Notes: a model not told the origin generated them from the sequence alone. Counted from the stretch's first letter, positions 11,051 to 24,064 are shown. The stretch: 64,000 nucleotides of DNA from Anastatus disparis (GCA_017163975.1 JAFFSR010000345.1:72001-136000); one strand, 5' to 3'. Program-made: numbers and translations.

Positions 11051-11478
11051 ATTGTATATGTGTGTATGCGTACATGAGTAAGTGTACGTTTATGTGTATA
11101 TGTATGTATGTGTGTATGTGTGTATGTGTAAGTATGTGTACACTTAGAGAAAATTCATGCCAATAGAGCATTTAGTTTACGTATCCAAAGTAAGTAATAA
11201 TATCCTATGCTTTCATAACAGCGCCATATACTCTTATACGAGGTTTATGCTATCCAAAAACGGTTTGTTTACATGCTTTGGTAACTCCCCACCTTAATTC
11301 ACTGCGTGAACTTTTTTTTCTTCTTTTTTTTTTTTTATAAGGTAAGAGACATTATAAATATAATCTGTTAAACTTTGTAATTATTAATAATTAATTTTTA
11401 ACTTAACATTTAATTATTATAAACAACTGGGAGGCAGATGAGCATATACGATTTTACGCCTAAGATGTTTCAAAGTAG

Positions 11479-11548
11479 CGTTGGTCTAGTGCGTAAGGTT
11501 CGCGCTTTTCCTTTTGAGTGCGCGAGTTCAACTCACGGTGAGAATGAC
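11479..11548 (+). ncRNA. tRNA-like sequence, probable SINE head
   Basis: About 70 nt carry a good RNA polymerase III A box (TGGTCTAGTGC, 11482-11492) and B box (GAGTTCAACTC, 11524-11534) at tRNA-like spacing. CGCGCTTTTCC...GTGCGCG sits between them and the segment is followed by a T run. I could not fold a convincing acceptor stem, so it is more likely a tRNA-derived SINE promoter or tRNA pseudogene than a functional tRNA. It abuts the left arm of the inverted repeat at 11549. Confidence 0.5.
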
Positions 11549-12345
11549 TTTTTTTAAACTTTTTTTTTATTATTTCAATATTTTTTAGTACTTTTTTTAT
11601 TTAGATTTTTTATGTTTTCTATTTTTATTAATTTTAAATTCTTTTTTTTCACAAGTATATTAAGTATGCTCGTTTTTTTAATTATTATTTTTAAGTAAAT
11701 TATTTCATATACGAAATAATTAAAAATATTAAGGGGACTTCGAAATTTAGGTTAGGTTTTATTTTTTAGTTTACAAATCATGCATTAAATACATGGAATT
11801 TTTCGGATTCTTTAATTTTCCACCATGTTTCCATACCCACAGAATGGTGGAAAACCTATGAATCCAAAAAATGTTACAAACTGAAAGCGTAGTTTGTAAA
11901 TTACGAAATGAAAATTTAGCCTAACCTCCGTAGTCACCTTAAAAAATAAATAACTGATGTTTATGATACTATAATTCAATTTCGTCTTCATAAACATATA
12001 TCAATATGTAATATAAATTATAACATAAATAAATAAGTCTGTCTTATTTATTCATTGTAATTTATTGTAAATTTTATAAACTTAATTATGAATAAATTAA
12101 ACTATACCATTATAAAATAAACATCACTATCATTTATTTATCAATATTTGTAATTACTACCTATAATGAATAATTTATTTTTAAAAAATTTTCATTAAAA
12201 AAATGAGCATACTTATGAAAAATTTGATTTTTAAAATTATTAAAAAAATATACAATCTAAAAAAAATAAATATAAAAAGGAATAAAAAATATTAAAACGA
12301 TATAAAAAATATTTTTTTTTTAATTTTTACTGGACAGCGAAACAA
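11549..12345. mobile_element. ~800-bp imperfect palindrome (foldback/MITE-like)
   Basis: The left arm features are mirrored on the right: ATTAAGTATGCTCGTTTTTT against AAAAAAATGAGCATACTTAT, GGGGACTTCGAAATTTAGGT against TTTAGCCTAACCTCCGTAGT, and GATTCTTTAATTTTCCACCA against TGGTGGAAAACCTATGAATC, meeting near 11838. No coding capacity. With the tRNA-like head on its left it may be a composite of a SINE and a foldback. Confidence 0.6.
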
Positions 12346-12429
12346 TTCCGTTGCCCACCGTCACCGCGAGGAGGTGCCCTGGATGTCGACACACAACAAA
12401 ACTGTCAGACTCAGAACTCAAGTCTTACG

Positions 12430-12900
12430 TGCAAGTACATTTACTATTGTATTTTAAGGTTGCAGGGTCATAAATTTATAGGGTTATAAGCTTTTGGGTT
12501 GTAAAGTTATAGAAATGTAGTGTCGTGAAGTTTTAACGGTTCATCTCAAAGTATATTTTTTTGCATTTAAGAGTTGTATGTTATGAAGTTTTGGGTTTAC
12601 AGGGTTATAAGGTTTTAAATTACTGGGCTTATAGACTGCTGGGGTTATAGGGTTATGAGACTTCAGACTTATGAGATTTGTGGGGCTTATGATTATGAGT
12701 AATGTATAGAGTAATAGTATTAAAACTCTCCGAGATTGGGGTTACAGTATTGTGTGTTCACTGTTTTTCTGATGCATTTTGGGTTTGCAGTTTATTGGAA
12801 TTTGATATTTATGAGTTTTGAGGTTATATATTATAAGGTTCTTGGTTTTACAGTTATAGATTATCGATTTGAAAGTTATTGAGTTATGAAGTTACAGGGA
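12430..12900 (+). repeat. Degenerate GGGTTATA/GGTTTT short-period repeat
   Basis: Many scattered units of the type AGGGTTATAAG, GGGTTGTAAAGTTATAG and GGTTTTACAGTTATAG without a strict period. Low complexity, non-coding. Confidence 0.6.
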
Positions 12901-12913
12901 ATATATAAATAAA

Positions 12914-13145
12914 AAAATGTAAAAGAAAAGAAATGTTCGTTTTCAGTTAAAGAATAAATATATAAAATTTTATAGCTCGCGATGGAAATTTTTTTTTACA
13001 TTTTTTCACCCCGTTATAATTTTAGATTTTAATAAAAAATCGACAAATATTCCGAATGTAAAAAAAAAAAATTCATCGCGAGCTATGAAATTTTATATGT
13101 ATATTCCTCACTTGAAAAAGAACATTTTTTTATTGACATTTTTTA
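12914..13145. mobile_element. ~230-bp hairpin element
   Basis: ATAAAATTTTATAGCTCGCG (left) and CGCGAGCTATGAAATTTTAT (right) are inverted copies, extended outward by GAAATGTTCGTTTTCA against TTGAAAAAGAACATTT. The loop is ~50 bp around 13030. MITE-like. Confidence 0.65.
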
Positions 13146-15430
13146 ATACGGTGTAATGCTTACGAGATATAGCAAGCTGAAAGAAAAGCTAATTTTTTCA
13201 GAAAAATCGTTATAACTTCTTAACGATTTATCATAGCATAAAAAACTAAAGAGAGTTTGAAATAGGGCTAAAAAACCTTTAATGTAAGAGGTATAACGTT
13301 AACGTAGAATAATTTTGCTAAAATTGGCCCAGTGTTAGACATGGGCAAAAAATTTTTGAAATTTTTTTCCTTTTAGCTCTATAAATATGGTTGAAAAATA
13401 AATATTTTTAAATTAAACCATCAGCATTTGAGCTCTAAAAAACCTTTCAAATTAATCTCTTCAAAATTTTTCTATACGCTTTTCAATGGTACAGTAAAAC
13501 TTTTTATATTTTACCTTGACTGATTAGGGTGGGCAACTTCGTATAAGCGGGAGTGTACCTTTAAGATATAAATTTTTTTTTTTTTTAATTTTTTCTCCTT
13601 TTACTCCATGTAGTTTTTCAGCATCTATTAAACCATTGAAAGTATATTATCCTTCATTTTTATGTTTTTAAACAATTTAATTTCAAATACTCAAAAGTTT
13701 CTAAGCATTTAACTATACTTGGTTTAATAAATATTTCAATTATAATAATATTTAAAATTTACTAAAGAGTAAATTAACTTTTAAATATTGAATTTAAATA
13801 TACGTTATTGTATATGTAAACGAATATTAAAGAAAAGCTTAAGTTTATTACACATACAATATAAGGTAAAGTTTAAATATATCATATATGAAAAGATATG
13901 CCTATTCTTCACGCAGTTCTGTTATATAACATGTATATAATTAACTTCATCGATTTTCAATAAAGCGCCAATATATGTAGTTTAATATTCAAAATAAAAG
14001 TAGAAAGAACAAAAAAAAAATAAATTTCAAACATAGGATTACTTTATACTGAAAATCAGTAGAACTAAATAATATAAAGTAATTAGATAGAATCAGGAAC
14101 ATTGAAAAAAATATAGAAAACTTAAGTTTTGTGCCCAAGAATATTTCACTTTAAATAGTATATTATTCACCTGGGGAAAAAAATGAAGGATGTCCTAAAT
14201 CGTATGTAAATTGTAAGACACAATTCACAAAAGACGAAAATTGAGCTCGACTTCATAGGTGACCGTGAGTATCACGTATAATTTCGAACTTGAGTATCGT
14301 TTAGATAAAGAATTCAGTACACATCGGACAACAAAATTTTAACACGTTTAACGTGTAATATCATTGAAGGACGGATCTCATGTTTAAATTCTTGACCTCA
14401 ATATACGACTATGAATTTGAACGATGAAATTAAAAATAACCTTTTTACGTGAAACATGCTTAAAAACAAATTCCGTGTTTATTTCTAATTATAATATCTT
14501 CATATTTGTATTTTATACATACGAGATACTGAATTTAAATATACAATTATAAGATTAAAATAAAATATTTTTGTTATTCTAAAATTCGAATGTTTCAAAA
14601 TAATAAATCGGCTATTGGCCATAACCCAAAAATTCTTTTTGCATAAAATGTAAATTAAATTAAATTCTTAATGAAATATAAATATTATAAAGTGTATGTA
14701 TTACAGGTAAGGTTATATTATATTCAATTTTATATTTCTTTTTTTTATTTTCATATTATTGATATTATGATTTGTAAATGAATTCTTTATCTAAATAAAG
14801 AATTATTATTTAAACAATTTAAATATTTTTTTATTGCTGACAAGTAACTTTTTAAATATAGTTATATTCGTATTTAAACACAACTGAAAATGTAAATCGA
14901 ATTACATTTTCATCAAAATAAATTTCAACGCCATGATTATTAAAATAAAAATTTTCATTTAACTATCATTCATTGTGATCATTATTTGTGTAATATATAT
15001 GTATGAATAATATATTAAATGAATAATAATTTTATTTGATAAACAGTTAAATAAATTTATATATTTATAATTGTAAAACATAATTTATCCAATTAAAGTT
15101 TTATTCAGTTATCATTCAGAGAATAGAGTACTTAAATTAATTTCATGATTATACACTATTATTTGAAAAATCACTTGTTAACAATTCTTCATAAATGATA
15201 TTTATGTAACCTTAATTACATATTCATATGTACGTGTGTTCGTATTTATATAAATTGTCATTTATGTGAAAATTGTTAAGAATTGAATGTATGAATAATA
15301 ATTTCATTAAAGCAATAATATTTTTATTAAGAAAAACATTAATTTTTAGAATATATCTAATGACCTCGTTTGAAAAATTATCATTACATAAAATAAAAAT
15401 ATTCTTTTTTGTATCTTTTCAACATACATT
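13146..15430. other. AT-rich stretch with no recognised feature
   Basis: No ORF, no repeat with clear structure, and no RNA gene seen. Between 13146 and 13560 the composition is slightly less biased (ATAGCAAGCTGAAAGAAAAG, TTCAGAAAAATCGTTATAAC), reminiscent of transposon ends, but I could not define boundaries. Confidence 0.5.
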
Positions 15431-18400
15431 TTATGAAATACAATTTTAAAAAGTTATTTTTTAAATATTAAATTTTTTTTATAGTCAGTTATAAAGATAG
15501 AAAAATATATGAAATATAAATAAATTTTTCTGATTATGGCTATAATTATGAATTCATACTTATGATCTGTCTAGATGAAAGTAAAATTTTCCATACAATA
15601 ATAAACATTTCAAAGAAAATTTGTTTATGATTTGCAAGACAATTATTAAGAATGCGGGAAATAAATAATATTCTTTAATATCACTCTAAAATTTGTATTA
15701 AATATAATAATTGAAAATTACAATTATTCTAATAGGTTTGATTTATTTTCAGAATAACATTATATTATACTTTAAATAATTTATACTCATAAAATTTATA
15801 TAAAATTTCAAATAAACTATGAAAATGATAATCACATATTTAATATTATTCTAAACTATGAATAAAAAGTTTACATAATTATTATAATTAATAAATTATA
15901 AATTGTTAAATTATTTTGTGAAATACAATTTTAACTTGGATAATTAACTTCATATTAAAACTTAATTTTATTAGTATTCAATTCCACGAGTTAATATATA
16001 TATATATTTGATAATTTTGTATTTAGAATACTAATAAAATAAACGTTCTGTTCAATTGCCTTTAAAAATTATAATATTATATATATGGTCGGTTCTCTGT
16101 GAAATCGAAGGACCAAAAATTTTTTTTCGCTCAAAATTGGTAAAATGGTTCTTTTTTGTGTTATGAACCACTCAGAATTTTTTCAGACCTTTTAGTACGT
16201 ATTAACGGAGCTAGAAAACTTCAAAGTTGTGTGAAAACCATATTTTTGACATTTTTGAATGTTTTCAGGCTTAAATCATTCATTTGGGTTGCATTCTAGG
16301 AATATGTTACTGAGAAACTTTTTTCTTTAATCTATTATAAATTTTCAGAAAAAAGTAATTTCAATGTGCTAATGTAGCTATTCGTTGAGCTAAAACCATT
16401 TAAATCACTGAAATACAAGTTTTGGGGTTTCGATCCAAGATATCTGGTCAGGGAAGATCATCGGAGTAGGTTATATATGTACAAATATACCTTAAAAATT
16501 TCAGAGTGTTGCGGCTTCTTGTTTTATTCAAAACAATGAAAATCTAACTGAAAATCATGAAAAATGTAATTTTTAACTACAGTTACTTATTCTAATGTCA
16601 ACTTGCACTTATCGGTTGCAGATGTCCCTTCGCAAGCATTCATAGAAATAGTTGTAAGCTTTATAAATATTAAAAAATATGGAAAAATATTTTCTGAAAG
16701 GTTCGGAGTGGACCAAACCTTTGATATATGCCTATACCTTTTTCTTAGATGTATCAGTTACACGATACAAAACTAAAAATGCAGTTTTACTTATACGTCA
16801 GAATTATTTCTGTTAATTCATGAGAATATTGTTAATTATTATTTAATTTAAGTCCAACTGATTTTATCCACTGACTATAAGAAAAAATAAATTCAATATT
16901 AATATATATCAATCCTTAATATATATCGATTGTAATTATTTGTTGAAATTAATTCCAAATTTTTATACATAATTACATTTAATTATTGCTGTCACATCAT
17001 TAGATTCAATGACAAATTGTCAGAAAATGCAAATTATGATAATCAATTTCCATAGAATTATAATGTTTGTTACTAGTATAAAAATAATAAAATACATTCA
17101 AAAAATATAACAAGAATTAGAATTAATCATTTTCTGAAACTAAACTTAATAATATACATCAGTAGATACTTTAATCTTAACAAATCTCATTCAACGGAAT
17201 TTAAGTAAGTGTGTATCCATATAATATTATAATATGGATGTATATAACAGGTAAATGATAATATTCTTCTATAGATTTAACGTATAACACTCACTCACTT
17301 AAATTCCATTGAATGAGATTTGTTAAGATTAAAGTATCTACTGATGTATATTATTAAGTTTAGTTTCAGAAAATGATTAATTCTAATTCTTGTTATATTT
17401 TTTGAATGTATTTTATTATTTTTATATTAGTAACAAAGATTATAATTCTATGGAAATTGATTATCATAATTTGCATTTTCTGACAGTTTGTCATTGAATC
17501 TAATGATGTGACAGCAATAATTAAATGTAATTATGTATAAAAATTTGGAATTAGTTCAAACAAATAATTAGAATCAACATATAATAGAGGTTAATTTATA
17601 TTTATAGTCAATTTATTTTTTCTTATTGTCAGTGATATATAACTCTTTGTATCTCAGTACATTGAAAATCAGTCTAATGTAATTTATGAATCAATATCCT
17701 ACTGGATAAAATCAGTTCGATTTAAATTAAATAATAATAAACAATATTCTCATGAATTAACAGAAATAATTCTGACGTATAAGTAAAACTGCATTTTTAG
17801 TTTTGTATCGTGTAACTGATACATCTAAGAAAAAGGTATAGGCATATATCAAAGGTTTGGTCCACTCCGAACCTTTCAGAAAATATTTTTCCATATTTTT
17901 TAATATTTATAAAGTTTACAACTATTTCTATGAATGCTTGCGAAGGGACATCTGCAACCGATAAGTGCAAGTTGACATTAGAATAAGTAACTGTAGTTAA
18001 AAATTACATTTTTCATGATTTTCAGTTAGATTTTCATTGTTTTGAATAAAACAAGAAGCCGCACCACTCTGAAATTTTTAAGGTATATTTGTACATATAT
18101 AACCTACTCCGATGATCTTCCCTGACCAGATATCTTGGATCGAAACCCCAAAACTTGTATTTCAGTGATTTCAATGGTTTTAGCTCAACGAATAGCTACA
18201 TTAGCACATTAAAATTACTTTTTTCTGAAAATTTATAATATATTAAAGAAAAAAGTTTCTCAGTAACATATTCCTAGAATGCAACCCAAATGAATGATTT
18301 AAGCCTGAAAACATTCAAAAATGTCAAAAATATGGTTTTCACACAACTTTGAAGTTTTCTAGCTCCGTTAATACGTACTAAAAGGTCTGAAAAAATTCTG

Positions 18401-19145
18401 AGTGGTTCATAACACAAAAAAGAACCATTTTACCAATTTTGAGCGAAAAAAAATTTTTGGTCCTTTGATTTCACAGAGAACCGACCATATATATAATATT
18501 ATAATTTTTAAAGGCAATTGAACAGAACGTTTATTTCATTAGTATTCTAAATACAAAATTATCAAATATATATATATATATTAACTCGTGGAATTGAATA
18601 CTAATAAAATTAAGTTTTAATATGAAGTTAATTATCCAAGTTAAAATTGTATTTCACAAAATAATTTAACAATTTATAATTTATTAATTATAATAATTAT
18701 GTAAACTTTTTATTGATAGTTTAGAATAATATTAAATATGTGATTATCATTTTCATAGTTTATTTGAAATTTTATATAAATTTTATGAGTATAAATTATT
18801 TAAAGTATAATATAATGTTATTCTGAAAATAAATCAAACCTATTAGAATAATTGTAATTTTCAATTATTATATTTAATACAAATTTTAGAGTGATATTAA
18901 AGAATATTATTTATTTCCCGCATTCTTAATAATTGTCTTGCAAATCATAAACAAATTTTCTTTGAAATGTTTATTATTGTATGGAAAATTTTACTTTCAT
19001 TTAGACAGATCATAAGTATGAATTCATAATTATAGCCATAATCAGAAAAATTTATTTATATTTCATATATTTTTCTATCTTTATAACTGACTATAAAAAA
19101 AATTTAATATTTAAAAAATAACTTTTTAAAATTGTATTTTATAAT
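15431..19145. repeat. 3.7-kb near-palindrome (two ~1.8-kb inverted arms)
   Basis: The left arm (about 15431-17212) and right arm (about 17291-19145) are reverse complements, nearly base for base over most of their length. The loop is ~78 bp and itself contains the mini-palindrome TCCATATAATATTATAATAT GGA. Inside each arm, GGTCGGTTCTCTGTGAAATC (16087) and GATTTCACAGAGAACCGACC (18467-18486) look like element termini flanked by TA runs, but the inverted identity continues ~650 bp further out on both sides. Arms diverge only near 16850-16930 / 17560-17745, where the right arm carries extra sequence. No ORF. Transcription through it would give a very long hairpin RNA. Confidence 0.9.
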
Positions 19146-20239
19146 TTATATTTATTGCAACTAATTCATAGCATTTTTTATAATTCTTTTTATTTTTCAG
19201 TTTTCAAAAGTAAAAGTACACTGAATTAAATTAGTTAATATGAAAGCAATCCTATTGTGAATATTTTTGGAAATAGTTTATCCAAAATAAATAAAAATTT
19301 CTAAAAGATTTTCAATTTTCAATAATGGGTTCGACTGAGAAAGATAAATTGACTGTTAAAGGACAAAAATTGTATAATGGAATTGCTTCCATGTTAACTG
19401 ATATTCATATATTAAAATTTAATAATATTTTGAATCAGTGCACCTAATTTATTATGAAATCAACTTTACTAATTCGAAGACCACGACATATTAATTGAAT
19501 GCCGATTGATGAAGAATTTTTGTTTCCCAGAAATTTCGAAAAAGATCACTGTTATATATTATGATATCACATTGATCTTTTTCTATATAAAGATATCTAT
19601 ATAAAGATCACTGGTATATATTATGATAGTAAAATAATTTATATATATACGACAATTTGAATCTTTAATATCTACAAAATGAGTATAAGATTTATATAAG
19701 CAGATTATTTTCAAACAAATAAGAATTGAGCATAGTTTTCGAAACAGTATAATCACAAACAAATAATTATAATTGCGGCCTTTCTGCGATTGCTTTTGCT
19801 GTTGCAATACTTTATAATTTATGTCCATGTTGTTTGATATATAATATTTTTCAAATGTGATTACATTTATCAGAAGAATTTTCGAAACGTAACATCTAAG
19901 GATGTTTCCAGTTTTACATAATTATAATAATACAAATATTAATCACGATAATCCACCGTACAGTGGCGCTAAATCGAAAAAAACGATCATCGCTTACCTT
20001 CCTCTGGTTTTTTACACTAATGAAATAATTCAAAGTGGAAATGAAAGATCTCTACTTGTGTTTTACAAAACCAAGTCCCAGAGAGATGGCGAATTTTCCT
20101 TATAATAGGCTTTTTCCTCCAAATTATACCATATAACATTACGAATATTACCCATTAGAAAGGTATCCATAATGATCAATGGGCTTATAATCTCATATAA
20201 TACATAAATTATTTACAAACACACACATGTTCGTATACA
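19146..20239. other. AT-rich stretch with no recognised feature
   Basis: Only short open frames are present. The plus frame starting at 19325 (about 38 codons) and the minus frame at 19583-19828 have no recognisable motif. I see no gene here. Confidence 0.5.
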
Positions 20240-20473
20240 CCTTAGAGCATATACTACTGAAGGCAGCTTTGAATGCACCGTGCGCGTGGTTAAGTTGAGA
20301 AAGAAAAAGGTATATTGAGGTTGACAGATATCTCTTTTCCTCCAGCACGTGATTTGTTTTGTTCCCTTCTTCTTTATCACATGACGGAGAGATAGAGATA
20401 GCTATCAACCTCAGTATATCTTTCTCTTTCCCAACCTAACCACACGCTGCCTTCAGTAGTATATGCTCTAAGG
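20240..20473. mobile_element. 234-bp MITE, copy 1
   Basis: The 27-bp terminal inverted repeats are perfect. Each begins CCTTAGAGCATATACTACTG and the right end is its reverse complement ending GCTCTAAGG. TACA lies immediately outside both ends, a possible 4-bp target duplication. Further inward complementarity (GAGAAAGAAAAAGGTATATT against TATACTTTCTC-like sequence, GAGGTTGA against TCAACCTC) makes it nearly a full hairpin. A second family member is at 44200-44427. Confidence 0.85.
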
Positions 20474-20612
20474 TACACACAGACTCAGTCACAGACACAG
20501 ACAAAGACACAGGCATAAATAAAGACATAGACACACACGCACTAGCGCTAATAAGTAAATATACACAGATCTATATTATCATACTTCTAGAAATACATAC
20601 AGACATACATAC

Positions 20613-21040
20613 ATATGGGCAAATCTTCAAAACTTTTTATGTATTAGTGGCGAGTCATTTTGTAGCTGTTACTGAGTTTCCGCATGATGCACAATATCTA
20701 AACTGAGTTCACACCTTCTGTGCAATCCTGTGACTCTATTCCTAATGGATTTAATCAGTGTGCCACCAACGGTGCAGTAGATATTTCTATAAAACGTAAA
20801 TTTTCATGTATGAAAAATTACATAATTTTATGTATGTAAAAATTAACGTTTTATAGAAATATCTACTGTGCCGTTGATGGCACACTTACCAAATCTATCA
20901 GAAATAGAGTCACAGGATTGCCCGAAAGGTGTGAGCCCAGTTTAGATAGTGTGCATCATGCGGCAAACCACTAGCAGTCGTGAAAGGACTTTTCAAAAGC
21001 ATCACGAGAAAATTAAAAGTTTTAAAGATTTGTCCATATG
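20613..21040. mobile_element. ~430-bp foldback element
   Basis: CATATGGGCAAATCTTCAAA at the left matches TTTAAAGATTTGTCCATATG at the right in inverted orientation. Inner landmarks are also mirrored: CAATCCTGTGACTCTATT against AATAGAGTCACAGGATTG, and GATATTTCTATAAAACGT against ACGTTTTATAGAAATATC. The centre is near 20826. Non-coding. Confidence 0.8.
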
Positions 21041-21559
21041 TGTGTATACTTATGGGTAGTTCTCCTAGGAATTGAATGTCAAAAATTTTTTGTCTTTAAA
21101 AACTTTTTTACACGTTTTTCTTCATGTTACGAACTACCCTGAATTTTTCAATATTTTTTCAGGACTCATTTTGAGAGTTATTAAACATCAAACTTGGACT
21201 TTCCCGTGATTTTTGAAAATTTGAACCATTTTTATCCATTATTTCGATTCATTAAGGGATGATATTCAAAAATTCATTCACAAAAATTTTATTTAATTTT
21301 CAAAAAACTTAATTATTTACATAATTACTGTAAGTTATAAGTTGTTCAAATTAAGTATAAACAAGAGTATAAGATTACATCCATGTTTTTAAATATATTT
21401 CAATAAAACATTGATTTCGGAAAGAGTCGAAGATATGAATTAATAAGTAAATTCCGAAAATTCGATTCACTAACTGTGAGATTTTATAAAATAATACTAC
21501 AAAATTCATTCACAAAAATTGTATGCAATTTTGAAAAAGCTGAAGTAGAGTGATATTTG
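21041..21559. other. AT-rich stretch; faint similarity to palindrome termini
   Basis: GGGTAGTTCTCCTAGGAATT...TTACGAACTACCCTGAATTT resembles the GGTCGGTTCTCTGTGAAATC...TTATGAACCACTCAGAATTT end of the 16-kb palindrome. It may be a distant member of that family. No ORF. Confidence 0.35.
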
Positions 21560-22390
21560 GCCTAGTACTAGAAGAATAAAGAAAATCAGATAAAACATTT
21601 ACAGAGGGAGTATACAACGGACTCACAGGAAAACTTAAAGAAAAACTATGAGTGATAGCAGACTTTAGGGCATCCATGTTACAATCTCTATCCTGGTTAC
21701 TAAAGATTTAATAACTTTTTTAGGCTAAGAAAACGAATTGGATTTTGATTAAATCATGACCAGCAATAAATAGGTAGATTGATTTCTCGTAGGATAGTAG
21801 AACTGAGCTATCATTAATGATGAAAAAATCCAACCAAGTAGGAGAGTCATGATCTGTATTGAATACATGCTAAGTAGCCCCAGAGGGCACTAAGGATAGT
21901 GAAAAAGAGCTAAAATAAGACCTAAGAGCATCTGATAAGTAGGAAGATTTGAGTCTATATTAAAGTCCCAGTAATGATGATGTTTTTGTTGTCATATACA
22001 TACGCTGATAAAGCATTAAAAAGATTGCCTGAAGAAGGAGCCTTAGGCCTTACATACAGTCCATAACATAGCAAAGAGTCGACGCCATCACTTATATCTA
22101 ATAGGAGAAATTTCGGAGTGTTGTCAAAAGACGGATCAGATTGGTGTAAGATTCTTGTTTTTATTATACGGACACAAGTATCAACATCACCACCAGTCTT
22201 ACCCTGTCTATCGAGTCAAGAGGATTCGTATCTATATATATTTATTACAGAACTGGAATCAGGTTCCGCATAAAAGATCTCTGTAATCGCAAAAATATCA
22301 AAATCTTTAGACTTGCATTAAAGTTCTATTTCATTTGAATGTGTTCTAATACGATTTACATTCGAATGAGCAATATGCACAAAATCTTTC
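21560..22390 (-). pseudogene. Endonuclease domain remnant of a Jockey/CR1-like non-LTR retrotransposon
   Basis: Minus-strand translation gives successive apurinic-endonuclease-like pieces. HSNVNRIRTHSNEIEL (22330-22375) is the usual start of the domain. FDIFAITEIFYA has the expected ITE-type motif (TET in most relatives). A glycine-rich strand follows, then YVYDNKNIIITG and the GDFN motif, which is shifted into another frame by a small deletion near 21970. This domain nicks target DNA for target-primed reverse transcription. Several stops and shifts are present and no RT is found, so this is a dead fragment in the same orientation as the ORF1 remnant upstream. Confidence 0.75.
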
Positions 22391-23760
22391 GAAGAGTAAG
22401 ATCCTAAATAATTACTTGACTGACTAGATGACGGCACAATGGACGAAACAACCTGTGAGTCACGTGAAACACATTTTTTATTCGGAGGCAATGAAGCCAA
22501 ATCAGTTTCAGAAACAATGAGAATAGGAACAGAGTCCTTTGTGCGCCTCACATAGACCTTAGGGTCAGATATAAAGGGTGACTCATAATCGATTTCCTTC
22601 TTGGCTGCCTTAGCCTTACTAAGCAGGAATAGACCTTCTTAGGCCAGAGACCACCAATTAAGATCTTGGAATTTCTGTCACAGCTGAAAAGACGCTGGAA
22701 TGGGAACAAATGCAGCCTAAAGAACTCCCCCACCATACGGTCACTAATATGACTAGGGGAACACTGAACAACTACTGAGTTCTTATTATCCACCACCATA
22801 GACTTATCATCCTGAGGAATTGGGAGTGACTATTTACGTGTATTGAGAAAACAGGATTTCTCAATACTAAGTCCCATAGGTGTAAGAATCTTAAGAAATT
22901 TGTCAAAGTTCAGAGGATCCATTTCTAAGGGCAAGCCTGTAACCAGAATCTGACAAGAATCTTTGAAAGGACGAAACAACAAAGATTTAGTGCGCTATAA
23001 ATGACTCTTAAGACGACAAGAGTTTGCAGGACATTCTTCTTTGGCTTCCTTCAAGGCAGTCTCTAAGTTGTGCATCTTCAATGCTATGTCCTTTACATCA
23101 GCCAAGGTTTCACCTAAAGTATCCATAATAATATCCTTAAACTCTTTAAATCATGGTGAAGGAGTTTTGCCAGATTTATCAGGCGTATCACCTTCCTTAG
23201 TCATTACGGCGCTAGCTGCCAACTCAACAAACTTCGAAAAAAGAGGTCTACCCTCTAACACTACTACAACAGAAGACGAAGATATGTTATATACGTAGTG
23301 CGACGGCGGAGAAAGCAGAGTGGACGTAGACGCCCTGCCCGGCAATCTAGACTGACCGGAGTCAGAGAGGAGCAGTCCCCGATGCTAGGGCAACGTTTAC
23401 GCTGCAATGGTTCGATTACGGTGTTAGGTGAAGCCACGTCTCTTATACCCGCTTGAAACGACGATTTTTCGCTTCTAAGCACGTGCTCCAGCACTGCGCC
23501 AGCTGCCGAATTTTCCATGTGAATATCACATGACTTATATGCACGTGTGAAGAGAGCACAGCACGCGATTCTATGTTCTCCGGTAAACCATGTGGACTCG
23601 CAACAAGTATGGGAGAATAAATTACTACAATTCACACACTGGGGAGAAGGCGCAGAGCGAATCATTTCGCATTTACACACCGCACATACAACCAACACAC
23701 ATACATATCATGGCAACATAAAAAAATACCAACCAAAAATTCGAAGCAGTAAGATATAGG
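22391..23760 (-). pseudogene. ORF1 remnant of the same non-LTR retrotransposon (PHD-like zinc finger at N-terminus)
   Basis: The minus-strand frame from 23698 starts MLVVCAVCKCEMIRSAPSPQ and has a CxxC...CxxC...HxxC(C) pattern (CAVC, CVNC, HTCC) like the PHD/ZZ-type finger of some insect CR1/Jockey ORF1 proteins. Downstream, shifted frames encode a helical Lys/Glu/Leu-rich middle (about 23030-23160), a hydrophobic ITGLPL-like strand segment (about 22920-22960), and the conserved tail that reads into VYVRRTKDS at 22540. ORF1 proteins bind element RNA. At least three frame changes or stops separate the pieces. 23700-24000 upstream may be 5' UTR but nothing confirms it. Confidence 0.7.
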
Positions 23761-24064
23761 CAGTGTGCACCACAAGCAGTAGAAAACATGTAGCTATTAA
23801 AATTAACTGTCTTTTTCTAGTGCCGATCAAGTAGATGTCTTCCTTAGAAGCTGATAAATGATAAAGGAGGTAAAGGTGCAAAAAGTAACCAGATAACGCA
23901 AGCTAATCACTAAAGAAATTGCCAGTCACCAAGTTAATTGAACATAACCTCCAAGAAGAAGCCATCACGAAATCAAAGAAATTTAATGCAAGGCATAAGG
24001 TAGCGAAAGAGAGAGAGCGAGAAAGAGAGCAAGAAAGAAAACAAAATAAGAAGGGAGTGAGCGA

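Noticed and set aside
11479..11548. Functional tRNA gene
   Set aside because: A and B boxes are good but no convincing seven-base-pair acceptor stem is visible, and it abuts a foldback. Called SINE/tRNA-like instead.
12430..12900. Telomeric-type repeat (GGGTTA-like)
   Set aside because: Units are irregular and of mixed length. No clean TTAGG or TTAGGG run.
20193..20408. 71-codon minus frame and 44065-44319 minus frame
   Set aside because: Both overlap MITE hairpins and have no recognisable motif.
22318..23759. Host zinc-finger gene on the minus strand
   Set aside because: The zinc finger is followed by LINE ORF1-like and endonuclease sequence in the same orientation, so it belongs to a retrotransposon.
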